A stretch of DNA of 64,000 nt from Muribaculaceae bacterium (GCA_017621845.1 JAGASI010000002.1:1-64000); one strand, 5' to 3'. Numbered from the stretch's first letter, positions 1-8,949 are shown. Notes: generated by a model not told the origin, from the sequence alone. Numbers and translations are program-made.

Positions 1-134
1 GCCCTGCGCATCTTAATTCAGAATTATTCATCACTGACAGGCTTCGTCACGAGCCTATTGAACGGCTATAACTGTGGTCTTTCATGCCTATCACATTATT
101 TTAGAGCCTTCTTGCACGCTGACCCCTACCAACC
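1..134. repeat. Truncated copy of a long interspersed repeat (inverted relative to 47356-47489)
   Basis: Bases 1-134 are the reverse complement of 47356-47489 with 4 mismatches by hand alignment (about 97% identity). The match starts at base 1, so the element probably continues beyond the left edge. After base 134 similarity falls, but 126-152 also matches 47784-47810 in direct orientation (27 nt, 2 mismatches). No reading frame of note lies in it. It is read as one end of a second copy of the island at 47340-47810. Confidence 0.85.
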
Positions 135-197
135 GCTCCTGTCCGCTGACCCCTCTTTATGATAGGTGGAATATAGTCCATGGTATTATGGAATCGT

Positions 198-237
198 TAA
201 CGCGCCGACACCCAAATGACAGGATGCCGGCGCGTTA
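198..237 (-). terminator. Hairpin downstream of the coiled-coil lipoprotein gene
   Basis: A 10-bp perfect GC-rich stem (TAACGCGCCG / CGGCGCGTTA) encloses a 20-nt loop. It lies 25 bp past the stop of the minus-strand gene at 262-1140. No strong U-run follows, so termination is inferred from position and stem strength. Confidence 0.5.
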
Positions 238-261
238 GTGCTTTGGTAAATAACAAGACGG

Positions 262-1140
262 TTAGTTGAGCTGGATGACGAGGTAGTTGGTCAGACTCCA
301 GAATTTGGTGGGGTTGGTGATTTTGAGAATCATCGAGCCGTTGTTGTCAATCAGCTGGTAAGAGTCTGTGGGCTGGTTGGTGAGGACTTTGGCTTTCTTG
401 GCGTACAAGGGGATTGAATTAAGTGTACGTTTGTCGGCTTGAGTAAAGAATTTCTGGTCAAACTCGCCTTTCATTAGCTTGGACTTACGCAGGAAGCCTG
501 TTTCAAGAATTTTATGCTCTTTAAGTTCTTTTTTACTGCCGATGGCATAGTAGCATTTGTTCAGTTGGTTGGCCGTTTCGGTAGCTTTGACTTCGGCGGC
601 GTCTCGCTCAGTAGTAACAGTGGTGACGGTGGTGTGAAGTGAGTCAACCTGAGTATCAAGGGCAACGATACGTTCTTTGGCTACGTTCAGCTCACCGGTG
701 AGACGTTGTATCTCGGCATCCTGTTGCTCAATCTGAGTCTTGAGAGAGGTGATTGTCTTCTGTAGGTTGGCAGTGTAGAGTGATGAATTGGAAAGCTTGC
801 CCTCGAGTTCCTCAAGTCGTTTGCGACGGTCGATGAGAGCTGAGCGTATGGCCTCGATGTCAGTTTTTATCTGGGCTTTCTGAGAAGGGGTCTCGGAGTT
901 GTCGGTTGCCATGATATTTTCGAGGGATTTAATTTCGGTGAGTCCGTCAGAAATCTCTGCGACCAGAGAGAGCAGTGAGTCACGGTCCGAAACAGCAGCA
1001 ACAAGTTCATCATGAGAAGCCTTGCTGAGGGCCTCGCTATTATCGCTTTGAGCTTCGGATTTCTTTTCGTTAGAGCAAGATATGCCTAATCCGACAAGTG
1101 TTGCCACTGTCAATGCTTTGAAAATGGTGGTGTAGCGCAT
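262..1140 (-). CDS. Coiled-coil lipoprotein of unknown function
   Basis: The 292-residue product begins with a lipoprotein signal: a positively charged start, a hydrophobic stretch and a Cys at about residue 22 in the lipobox-like context LGISC. Mature residues 40-200 are rich in Glu, Lys, Leu and Gln with heptad-like spacing, which suggests a long coiled coil. The C-terminal 90 residues look globular (repeated Lys, then SYQLIDNNGSMILKI). I recognise no catalytic motif. It is monocistronic, between a hairpin and the rsmI gene. It is probably an envelope-anchored structural protein facing the periplasm; that role is inference. Related Bacteroidota proteins are usually annotated as hypothetical. 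Confidence 0.8.
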   Translation of the reverse strand: MRYTTIFKALTVATLVGLGISCSNEKKSEAQSDNSEALSKASHDELVAAVSDRDSLLSLVAEISDGLTEIKSLENIMATDNSETPSQKAQIKTDIEAIRSALIDRRKRLEELEGKLSNSSLYTANLQKTITSLKTQIEQQDAEIQRLTGELNVAKERIVALDTQVDSLHTTVTTVTTERDAAEVKATETANQLNKCYYAIGSKKELKEHKILETGFLRKSKLMKGEFDQKFFTQADKRTLNSIPLYAKKAKVLTNQPTDSYQLIDNNGSMILKITNPTKFWSLTNYLVIQLN

Positions 1141-1274
1141 AAATAATTAAGTTGAATGATAAATAAAATGTGTGTTAGGTCAGTCGTGAATGGTTGATGC
1201 TCTCATCGCTCCACCAACGGCTTTGGATTTATAATGTATAAGATATAAAAAAAGTTCACTCAGGGAAGAGGCTG

Positions 1275-1991
1275 TTAAGCATCTTTATATTTGTTTTTAT
1301 GAACTTTGGTGGTGTTATCTTGTTGACCACCAATGATAAGTACCAATTCGCCTTTGGGCGTGTTTTTCTTAAAAAAATCACATATCTGGGACAGTGAGCC
1401 GCGAACTGTTGTTTCAAAGACCTTGGATATCTCGCGAGACACAGAAGCCGGGCGGTCGGGGCCACATACCTCGGCGAGTTGCTGGAGGGTTTTTACAATC
1501 CTCAGTGGTGACTCATATATGATGGTGGTTGTGTCGCGTGATGCGATATCAGTGAGCCGGGTCATTCTCCCTTTCTTGGGAGGAAGAAAGCCCTCAAAAT
1601 TGAAGCGGTCACACGGGAGTCCCGAGTTGACCAGTGCCGGTACAAAAGCAGTAGGCCCCGGTAATGTGGAGACTTCAATATCACGTTGGCGACACTCACG
1701 CGACAGCATGAAGCCGGGATCGGATATCCCCGGGGTGCCGGCATCAGAGATGAGGGCGATATCTTCACCTCCTTCTATGCGGTCGATTATAGGGGTTACG
1801 GTCTCGTGCTCGTTAAACTTGTGATGGCTTGAAACGGGGGTCGTGATGCCAAAGTGCTTGAGTAGGGGAGCACTTGTGCGAGTGTCTTCGCACAATATCA
1901 GTGACACCTTGTTGAGTACCTCGATGGCACGCGGCGTCATGTCTGAGAGGTTGCCCACCGGTGTGGGAACGATATACAACTTGCCACTCAT
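1275..1991 (-). CDS. rsmI: 16S rRNA (cytidine1402-2'-O)-methyltransferase RsmI
   Basis: RsmI 2'-O-methylates C1402 of 16S rRNA in the ribosomal P site, using SAM. The 238-residue product has the tetrapyrrole-methylase fold signatures in order: PTPVGNLSDMTPRA at the N-terminus, CEDTR near residue 35, LISDAGTPGISDPG near 80 and LPGPTAFVPAL near 110. The C-terminal arm is shorter than in the E. coli protein (about 286 residues), as is common in Bacteroidota. The start lies 8 bp after the stop of the acidic protein gene at 2000-2818, so the two are probably cotranscribed. Confidence 0.93.
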   Translation of the reverse strand: MSGKLYIVPTPVGNLSDMTPRAIEVLNKVSLILCEDTRTSAPLLKHFGITTPVSSHHKFNEHETVTPIIDRIEGGEDIALISDAGTPGISDPGFMLSRECRQRDIEVSTLPGPTAFVPALVNSGLPCDRFNFEGFLPPKKGRMTRLTDIASRDTTTIIYESPLRIVKTLQQLAEVCGPDRPASVSREISKVFETTVRGSLSQICDFFKKNTPKGELVLIIGGQQDNTTKVHKNKYKDA

Positions 1992-1999
1992 GGTATAAT

Positions 2000-2818
2000 T
2001 CAGATACCGGCAAAGTGATTGCGTACTATTGCCACAAAGTCGGCGACATCCTCGTTGTCTTTATCCCACCCCATGTCTTCATAGAGATATTCCGAGGCCT
2101 CATCTATCGTTTTCATTGCCATGAGGGTATTTAGCGTGTCGGCAAACAGGGAATCGTTGTTGCCAAAAAGCTCGCGGCGGAAACGGAATTTGTCATTAAG
2201 CGTGAAGGCTCGTCTGAGGTCTCGTGCTTCACGACGTGACAGCATTTCGTCAACGCGTATATTGTCCTTGGAGGCGTCGGGCGTCTCATCCTCGACAAAT
2301 GTGATGGCTTCTACAGCGTTCTCTGACTCGACCTGAGTTGTCTCAGTGTTTTCCTCGGCCGACTCTTGGGAAACTACGTTATCGGTAGGAGGCATGAGGG
2401 TGTGTTCCTCGAGATTGTCGCCGATGACAGGTTCGGGGGCGTGTTCTATTTCAATAGGTTGATTATCGATATCGGGGTCTTGTTCGATAACGGTGGTGAT
2501 ACTCTCGTCGGTGTCATCATCGAGCTCAGGGTCTTGTTCAATAACAATATCACCATCAGGGATAATATCGTCGTCATATTCCTGCTTCGGTATTTCAATA
2601 ATATCGATGGCCTCGTCCGGTGTCCCGGGCTGTTGGTGTTCAGACATGGACTCTTGGTACTCGGCAGAGGGTTGATTGAGTTGTTCAAACAGTTCTTTAA
2701 ATTCGTTGAATTTGGTGTTGAGCAGTTTTCTGGCAGTGTCATTGTCACGTGACTCAAGTACATGTAACAGGCCTTCAATCTCAATGTTGAGCTCTATGAG
2801 TCGGTTGATGGTAATCAT
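2000..2818 (-). CDS. Acidic conserved hypothetical protein
   Basis: The 272-residue protein has no signal peptide or membrane segment. Residues 1-55 form a probable helical domain. Residues 60-175 are a low-complexity linker rich in Asp, Glu, Ile and Pro, holding two copies of a VIEQDPxxD-type repeat. The last 90 residues (from about 185, DEMLSRREARDLRRAFTLND) form a basic-acidic helical domain seen at the C-terminus of many Bacteroidales proteins encoded near rsmI. I do not recognise a function. It is upstream of and probably cotranscribed with rsmI. The tripartite layout (helical, acidic linker, helical) suggests a cytoplasmic adaptor; this is inference only. Confidence 0.8.
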   Translation of the reverse strand: MITINRLIELNIEIEGLLHVLESRDNDTARKLLNTKFNEFKELFEQLNQPSAEYQESMSEHQQPGTPDEAIDIIEIPKQEYDDDIIPDGDIVIEQDPELDDDTDESITTVIEQDPDIDNQPIEIEHAPEPVIGDNLEEHTLMPPTDNVVSQESAEENTETTQVESENAVEAITFVEDETPDASKDNIRVDEMLSRREARDLRRAFTLNDKFRFRRELFGNNDSLFADTLNTLMAMKTIDEASEYLYEDMGWDKDNEDVADFVAIVRNHFAGI

Positions 2819-2878
2819 AATTATGTGGAATAAATTAATTTAAAAACAAGGGGGTAAAGTGTTTGTTCAATTAGCTAT

Positions 2879-4315
2879 TTACTCATCGAGTATATCTTCA
2901 GTGTCATCGATGATGTCCATGCCGCCGGGAATATACCTCTCGAGCCAATCAATCAGTCCCTTTCTCAATGTAGCTCGTGAACAGCTGAATTTGTTACACA
3001 TCATTACAACAACATGAGTGGGGGCGTCCTGTTCGTCAAGTATGTATCCGGCATAGCATTGTACGCGGTTCATGCTGCCGCTCTTGATGGCGAGACGTCC
3101 TTTGAAGCGAGTATCTTTGGCAAATGATTTAACCGTGCCATTAACACCGGCGCGTGGATACAATGAGATATAATCGTTGGCATACTCGCTCCTGGACATC
3201 CATTCCAGAATATTACCTATGAACAGAGGTGAGAAGTTGTCGCCGCGTGACAGACCACTGCCGTCAAGTATGTTGGTATATTTGGTATCGATATTCCGGG
3301 ACTGCCATAGCTTAAGTTGCCGTTCAATGGCTTTTTGACGTGTCTCGCCAGGAGCAAAAGCTCGTAGTATGCCCTCGGCAAACATATTGTCGCTTCTCTC
3401 CATCAGGCTTCTGAGTGTTTCATAGAGTGGGGGAGAAAGTCGTGTGTAGAGATGTATAGGGCGGCGCGAAGTGTATTCGATTGCTTTGTTATTGATTTTA
3501 ATGCCGGCTTGTTCCATTTTCTCGGTGAGCTCATGGATAAGCGATGATGCCGGGTCGGGCATGGTTGTATGGACCACCCATGAGGAGTTGCGGAATTTTT
3601 TCTTGGTGCCACGAACTGTAAGCACCGATGACCCGATACCACGACTTAGCGATGACCCTCGGCCATAGCTTTTAACAATCTCCAGATTGGGAGAGTGGGG
3701 CACTGATTTGCCGGTGGCGGGATATACCTTCATTGTATTGTCCTTGTAGTTGAGCCCATATATACCGGCGCCGTATGGCCATGGTGTGTCCTCAATTTCC
3801 CATGTCTCAACCTGTCCTTGCTCGGGCATCTTGGCTTCAACCTGTATGGTGCCTACTATGGAGTCTATGCTCAGGCGGGTGAGGGCCGCTACTATTGAGT
3901 CACAGAACCCTCCGTTGTTGTCAAAGTGACGACTGTCTAATGTCGGATCGCCCGAGGCTTTGATGACGATTGCTCCATAGAATGTGCTGTCACCACGTGA
4001 TTTTTTGCCTCTCAGCTCAACATCTGTGCGAAATCTGAATTTTTCGCCCAAAAGGGTCATCGCGCTTGCCGATGTGAGTGATTTGGTGATACTTGCCGGT
4101 ACATGATTTTCGTTGGCATGGGAAGAAAACACTATGGTGTCGGCTTTTAAATCCTTGATATATAAACCTATATCGGCAGTCTCCTCGCCCGGGATATCTA
4201 AGACGGCCTGTGCTGAAATTTTTATATCAGGGAGGAATAATATTAACGCTGTAAGCATTATGGCCCACCGGCGTGTTATTGTAAGCTGTGGTTTGTAATC
4301 AGTCATTATATCCAT
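2879..4315 (-). CDS. dacB: D-alanyl-D-alanine carboxypeptidase/endopeptidase (PBP4, peptidase S13)
   Basis: It removes terminal D-Ala from, or cleaves cross-links in, peptidoglycan in the periplasm. The 478-residue product starts with a signal-anchor-like segment (about residues 14-36). The penicillin-binding motifs follow in order: SxxK as SITKS near residue 80, SxN as SDN near 310 and KSG near 390. The long insertion between SxxK and SxN is typical of class C PBP4 enzymes. MDIMTDYK gives two possible starts 9 bp apart; the longer is used. The gene is divergent from the lipoprotein gene at 4397, with only 81 bp between starts. The family assignment is firm; the balance of carboxypeptidase and endopeptidase activity cannot be read from sequence. 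Confidence 0.92.
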   Translation of the reverse strand: MDIMTDYKPQLTITRRWAIMLTALILFLPDIKISAQAVLDIPGEETADIGLYIKDLKADTIVFSSHANENHVPASITKSLTSASAMTLLGEKFRFRTDVELRGKKSRGDSTFYGAIVIKASGDPTLDSRHFDNNGGFCDSIVAALTRLSIDSIVGTIQVEAKMPEQGQVETWEIEDTPWPYGAGIYGLNYKDNTMKVYPATGKSVPHSPNLEIVKSYGRGSSLSRGIGSSVLTVRGTKKKFRNSSWVVHTTMPDPASSLIHELTEKMEQAGIKINNKAIEYTSRRPIHLYTRLSPPLYETLRSLMERSDNMFAEGILRAFAPGETRQKAIERQLKLWQSRNIDTKYTNILDGSGLSRGDNFSPLFIGNILEWMSRSEYANDYISLYPRAGVNGTVKSFAKDTRFKGRLAIKSGSMNRVQCYAGYILDEQDAPTHVVVMMCNKFSCSRATLRKGLIDWLERYIPGGMDIIDDTEDILDE

Positions 4316-4364
4316 AATAGGAGCGAAATTACAAAAAAAATCTTTAAGTTACAATTAATATTGT

Positions 4365-4372
4365 TACCTTTG
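4365..4372 (+). promoter_or_regulatory. -7 element TACCTTTG for the 4397 operon
   Basis: An exact match to the Bacteroidota -7 consensus TAnnTTTG lies 24 bp before the ATG at 4397. No clear TTG sits at the expected -33 position, so the assignment rests on one element plus location. Confidence 0.5.
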
Positions 4373-4396
4373 ACGTTTGATAATGCGATAGTAAAT

Positions 4397-4957
4397 ATGA
4401 GAAAGTCTTTATTATTGGTAATTACAATCGTGACATGTGTCATGATCGTGTCTTCGTGTAAATCAGAATCAGAAAAAGCCACAGCTTACACTGACAGGAT
4501 ATCGCGATATATGGCTGACGACAATGTCGATTCACTGAATGTTATAAGACATGAATTGGCTCAAGAGGATGGAGATATACCCAGGGCGGTTGTCGAGGCG
4601 ATGTCTGACTCACCGGTCAATGTGCGTGGCATGGCTTTGGCTCTGGCTCTTGATGTTGATAATCTTGCCGACTATCTTATCAAAGACACTTCTGACTCGT
4701 TGTTGATCGCTGTGTGTGATTCATATAGGATGATCTCGGCCGATGATGACTTTGTAAGGTTATGTGAGACCTTGCAGAAAAACTTGGATAATATGGATAT
4801 TAATGACAAGGCATCATATTTGACGTCTACCCTTAGCCCCGAGCAGATTGCCCGGGGACTACAGCCCCAAGACTCGTTGTTGTTAAATAGGATAAGAATC
4901 ATATATAAGTCCAGGCCTGACTTTGCCGCCAGATTGGAAAAAGCCATTAAACAATAA
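4397..4957 (+). CDS. Small lipoprotein of unknown function
   Basis: The ATG at 4397 was chosen over an in-frame codon at 4361 because it gives a clean lipoprotein signal, MRKSLLLVITIVTCVMIVSSC, and because the -7 element lies between the two. The product is 186 residues. The mature part is helical and acidic, with repeated Asp, Leu and Ser, and resembles a small helical-repeat domain (residues 30-170). I recognise no family. It is the first gene of a probable operon with the polyprenyl synthase (11-bp gap), TatD and RlmB genes. It may be anchored in the inner or outer membrane. Confidence 0.78.
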   Translation: MRKSLLLVITIVTCVMIVSSCKSESEKATAYTDRISRYMADDNVDSLNVIRHELAQEDGDIPRAVVEAMSDSPVNVRGMALALALDVDNLADYLIKDTSDSLLIAVCDSYRMISADDDFVRLCETLQKNLDNMDINDKASYLTSTLSPEQIARGLQPQDSLLLNRIRIIYKSRPDFAARLEKAIKQ

Positions 4958-4968
4958 AATAAAACATC

Positions 4969-5934
4969 ATGACAGATCCCAAATCTATTACCGAATATAT
5001 CGACCGGGCTTTATCGGAGATAGAGTATCCCGATGAGCCGGCAGCGCTTTATGCACCGGTCAAATATACATTGGATGCCGGAGGTAAACGTTTGCGCCCC
5101 ACATTGTTGTTGTCAGTGGCCAAGGCATTAGGCCTTAATCCTGACAAGGCTATTAACCAAGCTATAGGTATAGAAATGTACCACAACTTCACATTGTTGC
5201 ATGACGATATCATGGATAATGCCGACCTGAGACGCGGCCGTCCAACTGTTCACCGTCGTTTTTCGACCAATGCTGCCATCCTCAGCGGTGATGCCATGCT
5301 CACTATGGCCGGCATTTATATCAGCCGTTGTGACGATCATCACCTGAGACCCGTCCTCGACTTATATAACCGTACAGCGATGGAGGTATATGAAGGTCAG
5401 CAATATGATATGGACTTTGAAGACCGCGACGACGTCACTCCTGATGAGTATCTGAACATGATTAGGCTTAAGACTTCGGTGCTGATTGGTTGTGCGTGTG
5501 AGATTGGTGCCATTCTTGCCGACGCCGACAAGGAGACCTGCAAGGCTTTCTATGACTTCGGACTATATCTGGGCCTCGGTTTCCAGCTTAGAGACGATGT
5601 GTTGGATACTTATGGTGACCCCATATTATTTGGAAAACAGATTGGCGGAGATATACTTAATAAGAAAAAAACCTGGTTGTTGACAATGGCTATGTCACTT
5701 GACAACACCGGTGACCTGAATCGTGTGCTGTCATCGACAACTGTCGGTGATGACGAAAAAATATCATCGGTAAGAGCAATATATGATCGACTGGGATTGA
5801 AAATCAAATGTGAGGAGCTTATAGCCGATTACAGCTCCAGGGCCCTTAAGGCTCTGGCATCGGTTGAGATGCCGTCCGAAGACCGTCAGTACTTTATCAG
5901 GTTGATAGATAAACTTACAACTCGTAATTCGTGA
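4969..5934 (+). CDS. Polyprenyl (trans-isoprenyl) diphosphate synthase
   Basis: This cytoplasmic enzyme condenses isopentenyl diphosphate with an allylic diphosphate to build a polyprenyl chain. The 321-residue product holds GGKRLRPTL near residue 38, the first Asp-rich motif DDIMDNADLRRGRPTVH near residue 75 and the second DDVLDTYGD near 210; both bind Mg-diphosphate. Residues just before the first motif (YHNFTLLH) lack the two bulky aromatics that limit short-chain enzymes to C15, so a C20 or longer product is plausible. That inference is weak, and no gene symbol is assigned. Its stop overlaps the tatD start by one base. Confidence 0.9.
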   Translation: MTDPKSITEYIDRALSEIEYPDEPAALYAPVKYTLDAGGKRLRPTLLLSVAKALGLNPDKAINQAIGIEMYHNFTLLHDDIMDNADLRRGRPTVHRRFSTNAAILSGDAMLTMAGIYISRCDDHHLRPVLDLYNRTAMEVYEGQQYDMDFEDRDDVTPDEYLNMIRLKTSVLIGCACEIGAILADADKETCKAFYDFGLYLGLGFQLRDDVLDTYGDPILFGKQIGGDILNKKKTWLLTMAMSLDNTGDLNRVLSSTTVGDDEKISSVRAIYDRLGLKIKCEELIADYSSRALKALASVEMPSEDRQYFIRLIDKLTTRNS

Positions 5935-6701
5935 TGCTGATAGATACCCACACCCACCACTATCTCTCAGACTATGAAAACGGAGGCTATGATGCCACTC
6001 ACCGGGCTATCGAGGCGGGTGTGTCCAGGATGATAATGCCTAACGTCAATGTCGGGACTATCGACGCGCTTCACGGGCTTGCCGCTAAATTCCCCGACAA
6101 TATATATATGGCTATGGGTCTGCATCCGACCGAGGTCGGTGACAATTATCTCTCAGACCTTGAATATATATCACGATTGTTAGATGATGGCAAACACCGC
6201 TATGTAGCCATTGGAGAGATAGGCATGGATTTATATTGGGATAAAACGCGGGAGCAGCAACAGTGTGATGCTTTTGAACGTCAGCTTCAATTTGCGGTCA
6301 CTCATAATCTGCCGATAATCATTCACAGTCGTGATGCTCTCGACCGCGTTCTCGAGATTATGCAGCCTTATAAGAACCTCAGAGGCGTTTTTCATTCGTT
6401 TGGAGGATCGTCCGATGATGTGGCGCGCATACGACGAGACCATGACTTCTATTTTGGCGTCAATGGCATTGTCACGTTTAAAAATTCCAATTTGAGGGAT
6501 GTCCTTCCTGATATAGGTCTTGACAGACTGTTGCTGGAGACTGATTCGCCCTACCTTGCTCCTGTCCCCATGAGGGGACGTCGCAATGAGAGTGCCTACA
6601 TGGTACACATTGCCGGACATATCGCCAACTGTATGGGCCTTACCATTGACAATGTGGCCCGGGTGACAACCCTGAATGCTAATTCTTTATTTTCACTTTA
6701 A
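5934..6701 (+). CDS. TatD family metal-dependent hydrolase (DNase/RNase)
   Basis: TatD enzymes are Mg-dependent amidohydrolase-fold nucleases, often 3'-5' exonucleases. Landmarks in the 255-residue product are the metal-binding DTHTHHYLSDY at the N-terminus, GEIGMDLYWD near residue 95, IIHSRDALD near 133 and LETDSPYLAP near 200. An in-frame GTG at 5931 would add one residue; the ATG at 5934 is preferred. Its A is also the last base of the preceding TGA, giving coupled TGATG translation. The gene is third in the four-gene operon. Individual substrates in this family vary. Confidence 0.9.
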   Translation: MLIDTHTHHYLSDYENGGYDATHRAIEAGVSRMIMPNVNVGTIDALHGLAAKFPDNIYMAMGLHPTEVGDNYLSDLEYISRLLDDGKHRYVAIGEIGMDLYWDKTREQQQCDAFERQLQFAVTHNLPIIIHSRDALDRVLEIMQPYKNLRGVFHSFGGSSDDVARIRRDHDFYFGVNGIVTFKNSNLRDVLPDIGLDRLLLETDSPYLAPVPMRGRRNESAYMVHIAGHIANCMGLTIDNVARVTTLNANSLFSL

Positions 6702-6712
6702 ATAATATTCTT

Positions 6713-7468
6713 ATGGAATCATCTGACTATATATACGGCATACGTGCAATCATTGAGGCTATTGAAGCCGATAAGGAGATTGATAAAGTATTTCTGAAAA
6801 AAGACTTTCAAGGCGAGCTGTCGGCCGAACTGTTAGGCCTGTTGAGACAACGCCACATCCCGGTGCAACGCGTGCCGGTGGAGCGACTTAATCGTATCAC
6901 GCGCAAAAATCATCAGGGAGCGATAGCCCTGTTCTCGGCAGTGACATATGACAGGCTCGATTATCTTGTTCCAAGACTGTATGAGGAAGGCATCATGCCA
7001 TTTATAGTTGTGCTGGATGGTATTACAGATGTGCGCAATTTTGGAGCTATAGCCCGAACCGCTGAATGTTGTGGCGTCAATGGCTTAGTCATTGCCCAAC
7101 GTGGAAGTGTCAGCGTGGGGGCCGATGCGGTCAAAACCTCGGCAGGGGCGTTGCATTATCTTCCGGTATGCCGCGAACGCAATCTCGCCGGTGCCGTGCG
7201 TTTCCTTAAGGATAACGGATATAAAGTGGTGGCTGTCACTGAAAAAGCCGACTTCAATTATACCAAGGGAGACTATTCAGGTCCGGTAGCATTGGTAATG
7301 GGAGCTGAAGATGTTGGTATCTCACCGGCTGTAATGGAAATGTGTGACACCCGAGTGTCCATACCCATGTTTGGTAACATCGGCTCTCTCAATGTCTCGG
7401 TGGCCGCTGGCGTGATGATGTATGAAGTCGTCAGACAACGCCTCAACGCCGACATGGCTGTAGACTGA
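6713..7468 (+). CDS. rlmB: 23S rRNA (guanosine2251-2'-O)-methyltransferase RlmB
   Basis: A SpoU/TrmH-family knotted methyltransferase, 251 residues, that 2'-O-methylates G2251 in the 23S P-loop using SAM. The N-terminal ~80 residues match the RNA-substrate-binding domain (YGIRAIIEAI ... RQRHIPVQRVP). The catalytic part has DGITDVRNFGAIARTAE near residue 102, ALVMGAEDVGIS near 195 and SIPMFGNIGSLNVSVAAG near 215, which form the SAM-binding knot. It is the last gene of the operon and is followed by the bidirectional hairpin at 7511-7554. TrmH paralogs are the alternative, but the N-terminal domain favours RlmB. Confidence 0.88.
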   Translation: MESSDYIYGIRAIIEAIEADKEIDKVFLKKDFQGELSAELLGLLRQRHIPVQRVPVERLNRITRKNHQGAIALFSAVTYDRLDYLVPRLYEEGIMPFIVVLDGITDVRNFGAIARTAECCGVNGLVIAQRGSVSVGADAVKTSAGALHYLPVCRERNLAGAVRFLKDNGYKVVAVTEKADFNYTKGDYSGPVALVMGAEDVGISPAVMEMCDTRVSIPMFGNIGSLNVSVAAGVMMYEVVRQRLNADMAVD

Positions 7469-7510
7469 ACGTGTCTCTCTCGCCGTGTCTCCATCTTTGA
7501 CAAGCACTGA

Positions 7511-7554
7511 AAACCCCCGCCTCTGAATGATATTTTCATTGCACGGCGGGGTTT
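7511..7554. terminator. Bidirectional terminator between convergent rlmB and FKBP genes
   Basis: The arms AACCCCCGCC and GGCGGGGTT pair with one bulged C. Inside them is a second small stem (AATGA / TCATT). A-rich sequence on the left and GTTTAG on the right give weak U-runs in both directions. The location between two converging genes supports a terminator. Confidence 0.7.
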
Positions 7555-7577
7555 AGTAATATTGATTGTCTTATGCC

Positions 7578-8153
7578 TTAGGGCTTGACTTCATAGTAGG
7601 GGATGTCAAGCAATCGCATGTTGAACACGAGGTTGGAGTAAGGCTTGACTGTATTCAGGCCTGTGATGCCGTAAGCTTGGGCATAAGGGATGATAATTTC
7701 ACAAGTGTCACCGACATGCATGTGGGTGAGAGCTATTTTCCATCCCGAGATCAGTCCCGAGCTGTTGAGCTGGGTGCGTAGCGCTCCCGGAACAGGTGAC
7801 GTAATGGTGGATGATGAATCAATGGGTGTGCCATCATAGAGTGTCACGCGGTAGCGCACATCGACAGTCGAGGTCAACAGAGGCACGAGATTGTCCTTGG
7901 TCTCCTCGGGGTCATTAAATTGATGGATGAGAACATAGGCCGATGAATTCCATGTCGGAACCACCTTTTTATAATAAGCCTTGCCATTCTCGTCAAGACG
8001 GTTTTGCTGTTCATCGAGCCATGCTTGGTTGGCTTTGTTCCAGGCAGCGTAGTTGGCATCGGTCTTTGATGAGTCATCATCGTTACATGCCGTGAATATA
8101 GGGGCGCTCAGTGCCAGCAGTGCTGCTATTGCAGTTAATTTAGATATGCTCAT
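7578..8153 (-). CDS. FKBP-type peptidyl-prolyl isomerase lipoprotein
   Basis: The 191-residue product has a lipoprotein signal ending at Cys22 (SAPIFTAC) followed by an Asp-rich stretch. A helical linker with Trp and Gln leads into a C-terminal FKBP domain: VRYRVTLYDGTPIDSS near residue 100, GWKIALTHMHVGDTCEIIIP near 140, then AYG and a final hydrophobic strand. FKBP proteins catalyse prolyl cis-trans isomerisation; this one would fold envelope proteins. It lies 18 bp after lemA and is probably cotranscribed. Some expected active-site aromatics are not obvious, so catalytic strength is uncertain. Confidence 0.85.
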   Translation of the reverse strand: MSISKLTAIAALLALSAPIFTACNDDDSSKTDANYAAWNKANQAWLDEQQNRLDENGKAYYKKVVPTWNSSAYVLIHQFNDPEETKDNLVPLLTSTVDVRYRVTLYDGTPIDSSSTITSPVPGALRTQLNSSGLISGWKIALTHMHVGDTCEIIIPYAQAYGITGLNTVKPYSNLVFNMRLLDIPYYEVKP

Positions 8154-8171
8154 TATTAATTGTCGTTTGGA

Positions 8172-8870
8172 TTATTTGGAGAAGTCAACCTCCGGAGCGT
8201 TCATGGCACCGGCATCGGCTTGGAACATCTGTTTGGATTGGAAGCCAAATATTCCGGCAAATATATTCTTGGGGAACAGACCAATCGCGGTGTTGTATTT
8301 CTGAACGGCCTCGTTATATTTCACGCGGGCGTGGTCTATGCGGTTCTCGGTGCCGGCGAGCTCGTCTTGAAGTCCCTTGAAGTTCTCGTTGGCGGTAATG
8401 TTAGGATATGCTTCGTGGACGGCATTGATATACAGACGGTAAGCATTGTCAAATTTGCTGTAAGCCTCGGTATTCATGCTCTGTTGTCCGTCAGGAGAGA
8501 ATTGGCCCGGATTGGCCCCTTGTGCGGCAGCTAACAGTTCTTTCTCGGCTTTTTCAACACCGGGATTAATACCTGTGCGAGCTTGGGTGACTCCTAATTG
8601 TACATCCTTCTCGTGAGCGGCGGCACCTTTTACGGTGTTGACAAGGTTGGGGATAAGTTGTAGACGGCGTTGATAAGAGGACTGGACGTCACCCCAGGTC
8701 TTGTCGACCTCGATTTCTGATTTTTTCATTGAGTTGAAGCTTGTGCATCCTCCAACAAACAGGAGTAGGACAAGAGTTGCAACTCCCAGCCATATATAAG
8801 TTGACTTGGAAAGCCCCTTGCGGGGTGTTCCGGCGGTGCCTCGCGAGGCGTTGGGAATAAAATTGGTCAT
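8172..8870 (-). CDS. lemA: LemA family membrane protein
   Basis: The 232-residue product has one transmembrane segment near residues 26-41 (YIWLGVATLVLLLFVGG) after a basic cytoplasmic tail. A helical periplasmic domain carries the LemA hallmarks: VDKTWGDVQSSYQRRLQLIP, LVNTVKGAAAHE, and a later FKGLQDELAGTENRI. The ending KYNEAVQKYN...IGLFPKNIFAGIFGF is typical of the family. LemA proteins have no settled biochemical role. The VGGC at the end of the membrane segment resembles a lipobox, but the 25-residue N-terminal extension argues for a simple anchor. It is upstream of the FKBP gene in the same operon. Confidence 0.92.
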   Translation of the reverse strand: MTNFIPNASRGTAGTPRKGLSKSTYIWLGVATLVLLLFVGGCTSFNSMKKSEIEVDKTWGDVQSSYQRRLQLIPNLVNTVKGAAAHEKDVQLGVTQARTGINPGVEKAEKELLAAAQGANPGQFSPDGQQSMNTEAYSKFDNAYRLYINAVHEAYPNITANENFKGLQDELAGTENRIDHARVKYNEAVQKYNTAIGLFPKNIFAGIFGFQSKQMFQADAGAMNAPEVDFSK

Positions 8871-8933
8871 AAGTAGGGTTGTTTAAATATTTGAGGAGTT
8901 GATGTGTTGGCTATATCATGTCTCACGTCTGAT

Positions 8934-8949
8934 GTTATCACGTGATAAC
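8934..8949. repeat. 16-bp perfect palindrome between glyS and lemA
   Basis: GTTATCACGTGATAAC is self-complementary over all 16 bases with no loop. It lies 22 bp past the glyS stop and about 64 bp before the lemA start on the same strand. It could be an operator for lemA-FKBP or part of a terminator; nothing else in the gap decides between them. Confidence 0.6.
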
